Source of the DNA: an uncultured Clostridium sp.
GTDB lineage: Bacteria; Bacillota; Clostridia; TANB77; CAG-508
Direction of reading: 5' to 3'
Assembly: GCA_946497585.1 (NCBI GenBank)
Contig: CAMMLF010000019.1
Span: 1-17,462 of the forward strand
DNA: 17,462 bases
Position numbers and translations under genes: made by a program. A model generated the notes under the pieces. The model did no database searches. It worked only from the letters and a program-made list of their open reading frames with translations, and was not told the DNA's origin. Shown piece by piece: positions 1-7,233 of this stretch; the first letter of the stretch is position 1; every line of letters begins with the position of its first letter.

Positions 1-34
1 GATTTAATAGAATAACTTTATGTGAACATAGAAG

Positions 35-88
35 AAAAACTATGCTTTTTAGACGTATGAAAAATGTCTAATTAGGCATAGTTTTTTT
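35..88 (+). terminator. Rho-independent terminator of an upstream gene
   Basis: A long hairpin pairs CTATGC (40-45) with GCATAG (76-81). It is extended by an A run (35-39) against the T tract (82-88), and an inner TAGAC/GTCTA pairing lies within the loop. The T run follows the right arm directly. It probably ends a transcript that begins left of the window and insulates the next gene. Confidence 0.75.
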
Positions 89-96
89 GTGCTTTG

Positions 97-128
97 TGTC
101 AATTAGGAGCGTCTCTATTGATTGACAA
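97..128. repeat. Short palindromic repeat, left of the lectin-like gene
   Basis: TGTCAAT (97-103) and ATTGACA (121-127) are perfect inverted repeats around an AGGAGCGTCTCTATTG centre. A related sequence (TTGTCAA, then GGGACGGTTCTA, then TTGACAA) lies at 1260-1288 beyond the other end of the gene, and the GGGACGG core recurs at the ends of the 7340-7557 element. The right arm also supplies a TTGACA (122-127) that could act as a -35 box for the gene at 193, but the matching -10 (TAACAA, 145-150) is poor. Confidence 0.45.
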
Positions 129-192
129 GTTCTAAAAAAATCAATAACAAAAATGAAAAGCTTAAGACAAAATGAAGGGAGAAGTATAGTAT

Positions 193-1239
193 ATGAAAAA
201 ACTAAGTAAAAAGCAAAAGATAATAGGCTTTATAGCCATACTGCTAGTTGCAGTAATAATAGCCATAATAATAACCACAAGCATAATAAAAAGCAACAAT
301 CAAGTTGCAAGTGAAAGTTATTCAGCTACAACAGCAAATGCAGGATCAAGCTTAGTTGCAAGTTATATTAAAAAAGGAATAACAATAGGAGGAATAACAG
401 GAACTTTAGAAACATTGGATACGTCAGATGCCACAGCAACCCCAGAAGATATAGCAATGGGAAAAACAGCATATGTAAAAGGAGAAAAAATAGTAGGAAC
501 AAGAATGAATTTAGATGAAGACTTACAAATAAGTGCAAAAAATGTATATTATGCAGATTTAGATAGTAGCGGAGAAATAACAGTAGACGGAGTAATATTT
601 GCTGATTTAGCAGGAGAAGAAGAAAGCGGAGAATGGGGTAGTAATGGCTGGGGAGTTTATACAATCCCAGCAGGAACAGGATTTAAACAATATTATGTAA
701 AGGGAGAGTATACAGACTCATACTTTGGAACGGGAAAAGTAATAGCGCCAATGGAAGGGACAAGTGGAAACGATAGATTTTATGTAATGGCACTAGAAGA
801 TATAAATGAGAGAAAAACTTTTTGTTGGTATTATGCAGCATCAGGGAAATTGGATAAAACTGTCGGTGGTTCTGAAAATGATTTTGGAGAGGGAAGAGGA
901 AACACAGAATATGTAAATCTAAAATGGAATGACCCAAATCTTCCATGGGGGGCACATAGTAATAATCCTAATCCTAATGTAGATGATATTTGGGAAGAAA
1001 TACAGGAAGAAATAGCTGATGGATGGTTTATTCCATCAAAATCAGAATGGTCAGCTTTTAGCGAAGCATTTGATATTACAGAAAGTAATTATTCTGGCAC
1101 ATTTGGGCTTAAAGACAACTATTGGTCTTCTTCACAGAGCGATACTAGTTATGCTTACCACGTTGACTTTATCAATTGTAGTATCGGCAGATACAGTGTG
1201 TACAACGTTCGCTACGTTCGCCTAGCCACGACTTTCTAA
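193..1239 (+). CDS. Membrane-anchored C-type-lectin-like protein, probable DGR target
   Basis: A 348-residue protein with a basic N-terminus (MKKLSKKQK) and one long hydrophobic helix (about residues 11-32), consistent with a type II membrane anchor. Next come IKKGITIGG and a DIAMGKTAYVKGEKIVGT motif of a type seen in phage tail and DGR-associated surface proteins. The C-terminal half has DUF1566/C-type-lectin hallmarks: GWFIPSKSEW, NYWSSSQ and a final YVRLATTF. The last ~32 codons change style sharply, ending in C or T and using CGC for Arg, whereas the rest of the gene is A-rich and uses AGA. That is the signature of a DGR variable region. A GGGAG lies about 11 bases before the ATG, a somewhat long spacing. 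The role is inferred to be ligand binding at the cell surface; the ligand is unknown. Confidence 0.75.
   Translation: MKKLSKKQKIIGFIAILLVAVIIAIIITTSIIKSNNQVASESYSATTANAGSSLVASYIKKGITIGGITGTLETLDTSDATATPEDIAMGKTAYVKGEKIVGTRMNLDEDLQISAKNVYYADLDSSGEITVDGVIFADLAGEEESGEWGSNGWGVYTIPAGTGFKQYYVKGEYTDSYFGTGKVIAPMEGTSGNDRFYVMALEDINERKTFCWYYAASGKLDKTVGGSENDFGEGRGNTEYVNLKWNDPNLPWGAHSNNPNPNVDDIWEEIQEEIADGWFIPSKSEWSAFSEAFDITESNYSGTFGLKDNYWSSSQSDTSYAYHVDFINCSIGRYSVYNVRYVRLATTF
1117..1239 (+). other. Probable DGR variable region (VR) with IMH-like 3' end
   Basis: From residue 317 the codons run GAT ACT AGT TAT GCT TAC CAC GTT, then GAC TTT ATC AAT TGT AGT, then ATC GGC AGA TAC AGT GTG, then TAC AAC GTT CGC TAC GTT CGC. 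Nearly all are NNC or NNT, as expected if AAC/AAT codons of a template repeat were randomised at adenines. Invariant codons (GTT, TTT, CGC) are interspersed. The final segment (about 1207-1237) is the most G+C-rich part and would be the place for an initiation-of-mutagenic-homing sequence. No template repeat was found in the window, so the boundaries are estimates. Confidence 0.6.
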
Positions 1240-1259
1240 AAATATTTTATTTCAAGCTT

Positions 1260-1288
1260 TTGTCAATAGGGACGGTTCTATTTGACAA
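1260..1288. repeat. Short palindromic repeat, right of the lectin-like gene
   Basis: TTGTCAA (1260-1266) and TTGACAA (1282-1288) flank AGGGACGGTTCTA. It resembles the repeat at 97-128 on the other side of the gene, and its GGGACGGT core matches the ends of the element at 7340-7557. Sequences of this type recur in intergenic DNA of many Firmicutes (general knowledge). Confidence 0.5.
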
Positions 1289-1297
1289 TATTGACAT

Positions 1298-1331
1298 AAA
1301 AACCTGGCACAGGAAACCCTGTGCCAGGTTT
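1298..1331 (-). terminator. Terminator of the small membrane protein gene
   Basis: A perfect 14-bp stem (1300-1313 with 1318-1331; core CCTGGCACAGG) encloses a 4-base AAAC loop. Read on the minus strand, it starts five bases after the stop codon of the gene at 1336-1629 and is followed by five T residues, so it is best read as that gene's Rho-independent terminator. On the plus strand it lies ~60 bases past the lectin-like gene and could partly stop that transcript too. A structural role like the hairpin found downstream of some DGR variable regions is possible but less likely at this distance. Confidence 0.75.
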
Positions 1332-1335
1332 GCGG

Positions 1336-1629
1336 TTAATTTTTAAGTGCTACATCAACCATGGTAGCTATAGAGATGGCTACGCATGTACCCAAAACAA
1401 TGATGAAGATTTGGTTTATATTTGTTGGACCAAACATTGTATCAAAGAATAAAGTGAAATTTGCTATGGCCAAACTCCCATACCATATTATGCCAAGACC
1501 TGTTATGACCAACTTCCGTTTCTTGCATTCCCTCTTTCTCAATTCTACTATGAAGTTATAACATGAATCCGAGCAAAATATTATGAAGGCGATGCAACAA
1601 ACTAACCACAATACAATTTCCTTAGTCAT
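1336..1629 (-). CDS. Small three-helix membrane protein of unknown function
   Basis: This 97-residue protein has three predicted membrane helices (about residues 4-20, 41-62 and 71-92). A basic, Cys-containing loop (RKRECKKRK, 31-39) lies between the first two. The start is well supported: on the minus strand AGGAGG (1637-1642) lies 7 bases before the ATG, and a consensus promoter is found at 1681-1709. The hairpin at 1298-1331 ends the gene, so it is a monocistronic unit placed divergently from the response regulator gene. Codon use is less A-rich than in the neighbouring housekeeping genes, which may point to later acquisition. I do not recognise a family. Confidence 0.75.
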   Translation of the reverse strand: MTKEIVLWLVCCIAFIIFCSDSCYNFIVELRKRECKKRKLVITGLGIIWYGSLAIANFTLFFDTMFGPTNINQIFIIVLGTCVAISIATMVDVALKN

Positions 1630-1680
1630 ACAAAAACCTCCTGACTGAAATTGCTTAAAATAAAAATCGGATTACCTTTT

Positions 1681-1709
1681 ATTATATCATAAAATCATAT
1701 TTATGTCAA
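1681..1709 (-). promoter_or_regulatory. SigmaA-type promoter for the small membrane protein gene
   Basis: On the minus strand there is a perfect TTGACA (1704-1709), a 17-base spacer and a perfect TATAAT (1681-1686). It lies about 50 bases before the start codon at 1629. It is one of the best promoter matches in the window. Confidence 0.85.
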
Positions 1710-1732
1710 ATTAAAAAAAATTCACTTTTTGA

Positions 1733-1761
1733 TTGATAAATTCCCATATTTGTGATATAAA
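1733..1761 (+). promoter_or_regulatory. SigmaA-type promoter for the two-component cluster
   Basis: TTGATA (1733-1738), a 17-base spacer and TATAAA (1756-1761) preceded by TGA (extended -10 TGn). The leader to the GTG at 1869 would be about 100 bases. It is divergent from the minus-strand promoter at 1681-1709, with 23 bases between the two -35 boxes. Confidence 0.65.
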
Positions 1762-1868
1762 TATAGCTATGAGAAAATCGACTTAGTGTATACCTTAAAA
1801 CAAACTATTAAAATACACTTAAAGCAAAGCAATAAAATTTGCTAAAAATTTAGAAAGGTGGGACTTTT

Positions 1869-2615
1869 GTGCAAAATACCGTAACAAACACAAATACATA
1901 TGATGATTCAAAAAAGAAAATATTAATAGTAGATGATGAGCCATCAATTCAAGATTTATTAGTATTTAACTTAGAAAAAGAAGGATATAAAACAATAACA
2001 GCAAGTGATGGAGAAGAAGGAGTATCTCTTGCACTTTCACAAAACCCTGATTTAATTTTATTAGATGTAATGCTTCCAAAAGCAGATGGACTTACTGTGT
2101 GCAAAAGAATTAGACAAACACTTAGTAAAACTCCTATAATTATGCTATCTGCAAAAGGAGAAGAAATAGACAAAATATTAGGACTAGAAATTGGCGCAGA
2201 TGATTATATGACAAAGCCTTTTAGTGTTAGAGAGCTAATTGCTAGAGTAAAAGCTAATCTACGCAAAGTTGAACAAAATGATGAATTAAGTGCATCAGGA
2301 GTAAGAAACAATAAAATTGTTGTTGGAGACTTAAAACTAGACTTTGATAAGTTTGAAGTTGAAGTAAGGGGACAAAAAGTTACTGACCTTACAAGACGTG
2401 AGTTTGAAGTATTAAGGTACTTAGCACAAAAACCAGGACAAGTTGTTACAAGAGAAGACTTATTAGAAAAAGTATGGGGATACGAGTATTATGGTGATAT
2501 AAGAACAGTAGATGTAACAATTAGAAGAATAAGAGAAAAAATAGAAAAAAATACGGCAAATCCAAAAATTCTTATAACAAAAAGAGGAGTAGGGTATTAC
2601 ATAGAGTCAAAATAG
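1869..2615 (+). CDS. OmpR/PhoB-family response regulator
   Basis: A 248-residue two-domain regulator. The receiver domain (about 17-135) has the acidic pair D22/D23, phospho-acceptor D66 in LILLDVMLP, S94 in the Thr/Ser position and K116 in TKPF. The C-terminal winged-helix DNA-binding domain (about 165-247) shows LTRREFEVLRYLA, the recognition region RTVDVTIRRIREKIE and RGVGYYIE. The start is GTG, with AAAGGTGG about 8 bases upstream. The histidine kinase that follows after 96 bases should be its partner. It resembles the WalR/PhoP/PhoB group, but the sequence alone does not settle which, so no symbol is given. A promoter lies at 1733-1761. Confidence 0.93.
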   Translation: MQNTVTNTNTYDDSKKKILIVDDEPSIQDLLVFNLEKEGYKTITASDGEEGVSLALSQNPDLILLDVMLPKADGLTVCKRIRQTLSKTPIIMLSAKGEEIDKILGLEIGADDYMTKPFSVRELIARVKANLRKVEQNDELSASGVRNNKIVVGDLKLDFDKFEVEVRGQKVTDLTRREFEVLRYLAQKPGQVVTREDLLEKVWGYEYYGDIRTVDVTIRRIREKIEKNTANPKILITKRGVGYYIESK

Positions 2616-2711
2616 TTTGATATTTGTAAATCTTAATAATATAGCATTACTAATATCAAATTATAAAAACAAATTTAATAAAAAACTAATGGGTTATTGG
2701 AGGCATAATTC

Positions 2712-4094
2712 GTGAAAAATTTTCAAATGAAAATAATACTTATACTATATATTGTTACAATAGCAATAATCTGCTTTTTTACAATATATTTTTCACGTAT
2801 ACTAATAAACGCAGGTGTGAGTAGCGAATACATATCTAACATAAAAACAGTATCAATAACATCTTTAATTTTGTTCTCTGTTTTTACAATAATTATAGCT
2901 ATAATAGAAGTAAAAAAATATATAGAACCAATGTCAAAAATGTTAAAAGGTGCTAAAAAAGCTATATTCAGTGCAGATATAAATGACTTAAATACAATTT
3001 CATCAGGAGATGAAATTACAGAGTCATTTAATGAAATAGTAGATGAATTAAAACAAAACTTAAAAGATGTAAATAGTGAAAAGAAGCAAAAAGAAACCAT
3101 ATTAAAGCATATGACTGATGGAGTTATAACATTTAATATGGACGGAAAAGTAACATATATAAATCCTGTTGCAAAACAACTACTTGGCATAAAAAATAAC
3201 GATACAACTTTTAAATCCATATTTGGCAAATTTTCAGATATAAATATGGAAAAAATAATTTACTTAGACAGTTGGACATCATCAGAAAAGAAAATAGAAA
3301 ATGAACAAGGAACAATGAGTTTATTTTTTATTCCATATAGAGATGACTTGGATATGCCAGCAGGAGTAATGGTTGTCATTCAGGATATTACAGAGCATGT
3401 TAAATTAGATAATATGCGAAAAGAATTTGTCGCAGATGTATCTCACGAGCTAAAAACTCCTATTACATCAATTAAAGGCTACTCAGAAACACTTCTTGAT
3501 GGTGATTGTGATAAAGAAACTGAAAAGCACTTTTTACACGTTATAGATGACAATGCTGACAGAATGGAAAAGCTAGTTCAAGATTTACTAACACTTTCAA
3601 AATACGATAATGATAGGGTAGCATATAAGCCAACAGAATTTGATTTGGGAGAATTAGCAAAGGCTTGCAAAGAAAAATTTGATATAGAAATCAAAAAGAA
3701 AAATCAAGAAGTAAATTGTTTTGTAACAGCCAATGTTCCTTATGTTTATGCAGATAAAGATGGCATAGAAAGAGTAATATTAAATATTTTAAGTAATAGT
3801 ATTAAATATACACCAGACGGTGGAAAAATAGATATATATGTAGGATTTGTACATAATGATGCGTATGTAAAAATAAAAGATACAGGTATAGGAATCCCTA
3901 AAGAAGACTTAGAAAGAATATTTGAAAGATTCTATAGAGTGGACAAAGCACGTTCAAGGCAACTTGGAGGAACTGGACTTGGCTTATCCATAGCAAAAGA
4001 AATTATTGAAAAAAATAATGGAAGTATAAATATTAAAAGTAAAGTGAATGAAGGTACAGAAGTAGTAATACAAATACCTGTAAAAAAGAAATAA
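2712..4094 (+). CDS. Sensor histidine kinase (HAMP-PAS-HisKA-HATPase)
   Basis: This 460-residue membrane kinase has two helices (about 6-28 and 46-68) separated by a very short outer loop of roughly 17 residues. A HAMP-like linker (69-120) and a PAS-like domain (about 125-230) follow. The HisKA box FVADVSHELKTP carries phospho-acceptor H245. The ATPase domain has the N box (N358-N362), the G1 motif DTGIGI (390-395), the F box (about 404-409) and the G2 motif GGTGLGL (419-425). It starts at GTG 2712, with GGAGG about 9 bases before it. With so little outside the membrane, the signal is probably sensed in the membrane or by the cytoplasmic PAS domain. The layout fits PhoR/WalK-type kinases. Confidence 0.93.
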   Translation: MKNFQMKIILILYIVTIAIICFFTIYFSRILINAGVSSEYISNIKTVSITSLILFSVFTIIIAIIEVKKYIEPMSKMLKGAKKAIFSADINDLNTISSGDEITESFNEIVDELKQNLKDVNSEKKQKETILKHMTDGVITFNMDGKVTYINPVAKQLLGIKNNDTTFKSIFGKFSDINMEKIIYLDSWTSSEKKIENEQGTMSLFFIPYRDDLDMPAGVMVVIQDITEHVKLDNMRKEFVADVSHELKTPITSIKGYSETLLDGDCDKETEKHFLHVIDDNADRMEKLVQDLLTLSKYDNDRVAYKPTEFDLGELAKACKEKFDIEIKKKNQEVNCFVTANVPYVYADKDGIERVILNILSNSIKYTPDGGKIDIYVGFVHNDAYVKIKDTGIGIPKEDLERIFERFYRVDKARSRQLGGTGLGLSIAKEIIEKNNGSINIKSKVNEGTEVVIQIPVKKK

Positions 4095-4188
4095 ATACAA
4101 GTAATAACATAAGTATTGTTAATTTTTGCATAAATAGCATAAAAAAACACCAATATAATACAAAGTAATTTGGAGGCAAATTTATACA

Positions 4189-4824
4189 ATGAATGATAAA
4201 GTAAAAAATATATTGGAATGGATATATTGTATTATAATTGCAGTTGTTATTGCAATATTAATAAAATACTTTGTAGGCACTCCAACTATAGTAAAGCAAA
4301 CTTCAATGTGGCCAACGTTGGAGCAAAATGATAGACTTATATTAAATAGATTACCTAGAACTTTTGGCAAAATGCCTGAAAGAGGAGATATAATTACATT
4401 TGAAGCACCAAGTAATAATGCTACTGGTTTAACTGCAGAAGAGATAGATAATCCTATTGCAAAATATGATAATGAGCCTACAACTTGGTGGGGAAAATTT
4501 ACATATCACGTTTTAGAAATAGGAAAAGAAAGTTATATAAAAAGAGTAATCGCTTTGCCAGGAGAGCATATAGAAATAAAAGATGGCAAAGTATATATAA
4601 ATGGAGAAGAATTAGACGAGCCATATTTAACAGATGATGTAATAACAGAGCCTACAGGAGTACTAAACGATTTTATAGTTCCAGAAAATACTGTATTTGC
4701 AATGGGAGATAACAGAGAAGGTTCAAAAGATTGTAGAGCATTTGGATGTATACCTTTTGAAAGAATAGAAAGTAAGGTTGTGATTAGGTTTTGGCCTCTT
4801 AATAAATTCGGAAAGGTAGAATAA
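4189..4824 (+). CDS. lepB: Signal peptidase I
   Basis: A 211-residue type I (S26) signal peptidase that removes signal peptides from secreted proteins on the outer face of the membrane. One N-terminal helix (about 8-28) anchors it. Catalytic Ser39 lies in QTSMWPTL and the general-base Lys118 in SYIKRVIALPGE. Box E is GDNR (173-176), followed by SKDCRAFG in place of the more usual SxDSRxFG. The single-helix form and the Ser/Lys dyad are typical of Gram-positive enzymes. GGAGG lies about 12 bases before the ATG, slightly far. The gene lies 94 bases after the kinase with no terminator between, so co-transcription is likely. Confidence 0.92.
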   Translation: MNDKVKNILEWIYCIIIAVVIAILIKYFVGTPTIVKQTSMWPTLEQNDRLILNRLPRTFGKMPERGDIITFEAPSNNATGLTAEEIDNPIAKYDNEPTTWWGKFTYHVLEIGKESYIKRVIALPGEHIEIKDGKVYINGEELDEPYLTDDVITEPTGVLNDFIVPENTVFAMGDNREGSKDCRAFGCIPFERIESKVVIRFWPLNKFGKVE

Positions 4825-4850
4825 AAATTTACAATATAATTTATACTTAC

Positions 4851-4885
4851 ACTTCAATATATATTCTTCCGCATTTACTTCGAGG
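4851..4885. repeat. Possible remnant left arm of the palindromic element family
   Basis: TTCAATATATATTCTT followed by CGCATTTACTTCG resembles the left arm of the element at 15398-15550 (TTCCAATATATATTCTC, then CATTTCGCTTCG). A possible right arm lies at 5891-5917, on the other side of holB. The match is short and AT-rich, so this is tentative. Confidence 0.3.
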
Positions 4886-4916
4886 TTTTTTAGAAAAATA
4901 CAAAGTGAGGAATAAA

Positions 4917-5870
4917 ATGCAATTATTTGAAAACATAGTTGGAAATAATAAAATAAAAGAATCGCTTAAAAATGCAGTAAAATCTAACAATGTATCACAT
5001 AGCTATTTATTTGTTGGAAAAGCTGGGGTAGGCAAAAAAAAATTTGCAAAAGATTTGGCAAAAAAAATAATGTGCCTTGGAAGTAATGGTGGCGCTCAAA
5101 ATAACGGCGTTAAGAATAATGAGGTTCAAAATAATAATGTTGCAAATGATAATTTAGAACTTGACTTTGACAACTGTGATTCTTGCATAAAATTTGATGC
5201 AAATAGCAATCCTGACTTTAGCATCATTGTACCAGATGGCAAAAGTATAAAAATAGAGCAAATACGTAACTTGCAAGCAAGAATTGTAGAAAAGCCCATA
5301 AGTTCAAGCAAAAAGGTATACATTATAGATGACGCAGACACAATGACAGAAGAAAGCCAAAATTGTTTGTTAAAAACTTTAGAAGAACCACCAGAATATG
5401 CAATGATTATTTTAATTGCATCTAATGAAAACAGAATGTTGCAAACAATAAAATCAAGATGTGTTATAATAAGGTTTGAAGATTTAACAAATGAAGAAAT
5501 ATCACAAATACTTCACACAAATGACCAAGATATAATAAGGTTATGCGAAGGTAGTGTCGCAAAAGCAGATACTATTTCTGAAAAAAGAGAAATGTTTGCA
5601 CAGCTAAAAATTATTGCAGATTATTTAAGCAAAAATAGCTTAATAGATGTATTAAATAATTCAGATTTGTTATATTCATCAAAAGATGATATAATGACAT
5701 TGCTTGACTTTTTAAATATAATATTTTTTGAAAAGGCAAAAGAAAATATTAAATATTCAAAAGCAATTAGTATAATAGAAAAAACTAAAAAGAAAATATT
5801 AGCAAATAATAATTATGATATGTGTATAGACTATATGCTAATGCACATATGGGAAGAATTGCATAAATAA
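4917..5870 (+). CDS. holB: DNA polymerase III delta' subunit
   Basis: Clamp-loader subunit of the AAA+ family: IVGN near the start, SYLFVGKAGVGKK in the P-loop position (ending in Lys rather than Ser/Thr, so ATPase activity is doubtful, as usual for delta'), VYIIDDAD, LLKTLEEPP and the conserved SRC of IKSRC. I choose ATG 4917 (317 residues) because GTGAGG (4905-4910) sits 6 bases before it. The in-frame GTG at 4905 would start inside that site and lacks one of its own. The zinc-binding loop is odd: only C53, C87 and C90 are seen, where the family usually has four cysteines, and a pentapeptide-repeat insert (5091-5150) separates the first from the rest. The following ricT supports the call, because holB-ricT order is conserved in Firmicutes. 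Confidence 0.9.
   Translation: MQLFENIVGNNKIKESLKNAVKSNNVSHSYLFVGKAGVGKKKFAKDLAKKIMCLGSNGGAQNNGVKNNEVQNNNVANDNLELDFDNCDSCIKFDANSNPDFSIIVPDGKSIKIEQIRNLQARIVEKPISSSKKVYIIDDADTMTEESQNCLLKTLEEPPEYAMIILIASNENRMLQTIKSRCVIIRFEDLTNEEISQILHTNDQDIIRLCEGSVAKADTISEKREMFAQLKIIADYLSKNSLIDVLNNSDLLYSSKDDIMTLLDFLNIIFFEKAKENIKYSKAISIIEKTKKKILANNNYDMCIDYMLMHIWEELHK
5091..5150 (+). repeat. 15-bp tandem repeat within holB
   Basis: Four in-frame 15-base units encode GAQNN, GVKNN, EVQNN and NVAND. The second and third are closest at the DNA level (pattern G-GTT-AAAATAAT). The insert lies between the first and second visible cysteines of the zinc loop and would form a flexible, Asn-rich extension. Confidence 0.7.
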
Positions 5871-5890
5871 TAGATTTTCATGTTACGTTT

Positions 5891-5917
5891 GCAGAAATGT
5901 TTCAAACATATATTCAA
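5891..5917. repeat. Possible remnant right arm of the palindromic element family
   Basis: GAAATGTTTCAAACATATATT closely resembles the right arms of the elements at 7380-7519 (GAAATGTCAAGAACATATATT) and 15398-15550 (GAAATGTTCGAGAACATATATT). No GC-rich core is present next to it. It lies just after holB. Confidence 0.4.
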
Positions 5918-5971
5918 TAATATTTATTTGATTAAACAATATTAAAAGGCAAGAAAGGAGGACTAAGCACA

Positions 5972-6895
5972 ATGGTAAAAATAGTAGGAGTCAGATTTAG
6001 AAAACCAGGTAAAATATACTTCTTTGATCCGGGAAATTTAGACGTAAGAAATGGTGACGAAGTAATAGTAGAAACAGCTTTAGGACAAGAATATGGCACT
6101 GTAACAGTAAATTCTAGAAATTTACCGGATGATAAAGTAAAAAAAGAATTAAAGAAAATACTTAGAATAGCAAATAAAGAAGATAGAAGGCATCAGCAAG
6201 AAAACTTAAAAAATGAAAAAAAGGCATTTGACATTTGCCAAAAGAAAATAAAAGAACATAAATTAAAAATGAACCTAGTTGAAGCAAGATACCTATTTGA
6301 CAATTCAAAATTATTGTTTTACTTCACAGCAGATGGAAGAATAGACTTTAGAGATTTAGTAAAAGACTTAGCAAGTGTATTTAGAACAAGAATAGAACTT
6401 AGACAAATAGGCGTTAGAGATGAAATAAAAAGAATGGGTGGAAATGGCCCATGTGGTAGAGAACTTTGTTGTTGTTCATTTCTTAAAAAGTTGGATGTAG
6501 TAACAATAAAAATGGCAAAAGAACAAAATTTATCTTTAAATGCATCAAAAATTACAGGTTCTTGTGGCAGATTAATGTGTTGCTTGAAATATGAGCAAAA
6601 TGTATATGAAGACAAACTAAAAAAATTGCCTAAACTTGGTGCAATAGTAAGCACAGATGAAGGTGAAGGTACAGTTGAAGGAATAGAAGTTTTAAACGAA
6701 GTATTAAAAGTTAAGCTAAAAGACAATGAAGACAATTTCTATTATAAAAAGTATAATGCATCAGATGTAAAAGTAATAAAAGACGGCAAGAAAGAAGTTG
6801 AACAAGAAGTTAGCGAAGAAGACTTAAAAGAGCTAGAACAAATGGAACAAATGGATAAAATGGAAATAAGCTCATCAAATGATGATGAGATGTAA
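5972..6895 (+). CDS. ricT: RicT (YaaT), PSP1-domain regulator of RNase Y
   Basis: A 307-residue PSP1-domain protein. In Bacillus subtilis RicT joins RicA and RicF in an iron-sulfur complex that steers RNase Y and affects competence, sporulation and biofilm formation (established knowledge). The Cys-rich signature is intact: GPCGRELCCC (C161, C166-C168) and GSCGRLMCC (C198, C203, C204). The N-terminal part (VGVRFRKPGKIYFFDPG) is typical. The tail is acidic and Met/Glu-rich (EQMEQMDKME), probably disordered. A strong AAAGGAGG lies about 10 bases before the ATG. Position directly after holB matches other Firmicutes. Confidence 0.93.
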   Translation: MVKIVGVRFRKPGKIYFFDPGNLDVRNGDEVIVETALGQEYGTVTVNSRNLPDDKVKKELKKILRIANKEDRRHQQENLKNEKKAFDICQKKIKEHKLKMNLVEARYLFDNSKLLFYFTADGRIDFRDLVKDLASVFRTRIELRQIGVRDEIKRMGGNGPCGRELCCCSFLKKLDVVTIKMAKEQNLSLNASKITGSCGRLMCCLKYEQNVYEDKLKKLPKLGAIVSTDEGEGTVEGIEVLNEVLKVKLKDNEDNFYYKKYNASDVKVIKDGKKEVEQEVSEEDLKELEQMEQMDKMEISSSNDDEM

Positions 6896-6975
6896 ACTAT
6901 TTTGAAGTATATAAAAACTTGCAATAAATATAATATACAAGTTAAAATAAAGTAAAGCGAAAGGTGGTGAAAAAT

Positions 6976-7152
6976 ATGGCATACAAAATTTCAGACGCTT
7001 GCGTACAATGCGGTGCTTGTGCAGCATCTTGCCCAGTAAACTGCATATCACAAGGCGAAAATAAATATGTTATTGACAAAAGTCAATGTATAGAATGTGG
7101 AAGTTGTGCTTCTGTTTGCCCAGTTGGAGCTCCAGAAATCGACAATGACTAA
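6976..7152 (+). CDS. Clostridial-type 2[4Fe-4S] ferredoxin
   Basis: A 58-residue low-potential electron carrier with two CxxCxxCxxxCP motifs (C9, C12, C15, C19 and C38, C41, C44, C48), each expected to bind a [4Fe-4S] cluster. An extra Cys23 follows the first motif. ATG 6976 is preferred to the GTG codons at 6964 and 6967, because AAAGGTGG (about 6960-6967) then sits at ideal spacing. It lies upstream of the por operon and is a likely electron acceptor for it, although a terminator and an inserted element separate the two. Confidence 0.93.
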   Translation: MAYKISDACVQCGACAASCPVNCISQGENKYVIDKSQCIECGSCASVCPVGAPEIDND

Positions 7153-7198
7153 TACATAAAATAAATTACATGAGTGTGTAAAAAAATTAAAATACCAC

Positions 7199-7227
7199 TT
7201 GACAAACTCAAAAATGGGTGCTAAAAT
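7199..7227 (+). promoter_or_regulatory. SigmaA-type promoter with extended -10, for a short RNA
   Basis: Perfect TTGACA (7199-7204), a 17-base spacer and TAAAAT (7222-7227) preceded by TGC (TGn extension). Transcription would start near 7234 and reach the terminator at 7286-7313 without crossing a convincing gene. Confidence 0.7.
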
Positions 7228-7233
7228 GATTGC

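Noticed and set aside
368..955. Leu/Phe-rich minus-strand frames opposite the lectin-like gene
   Set aside because: These are complements of an A-rich coding strand, with no ribosome site or promoter and no recognisable protein features.
2617..2660. Inverted repeat TTTGATATT / AATATCAAA between response regulator and kinase genes
   Set aside because: It is entirely A/T with a 26-base loop and no T tract, too weak to call a terminator or operator in this AT-rich DNA.
4905..4916. GTG start for holB
   Set aside because: The GTG is part of the GTGAGG that best serves ATG 4917. The family start (MQLFENIVGN) also begins there.
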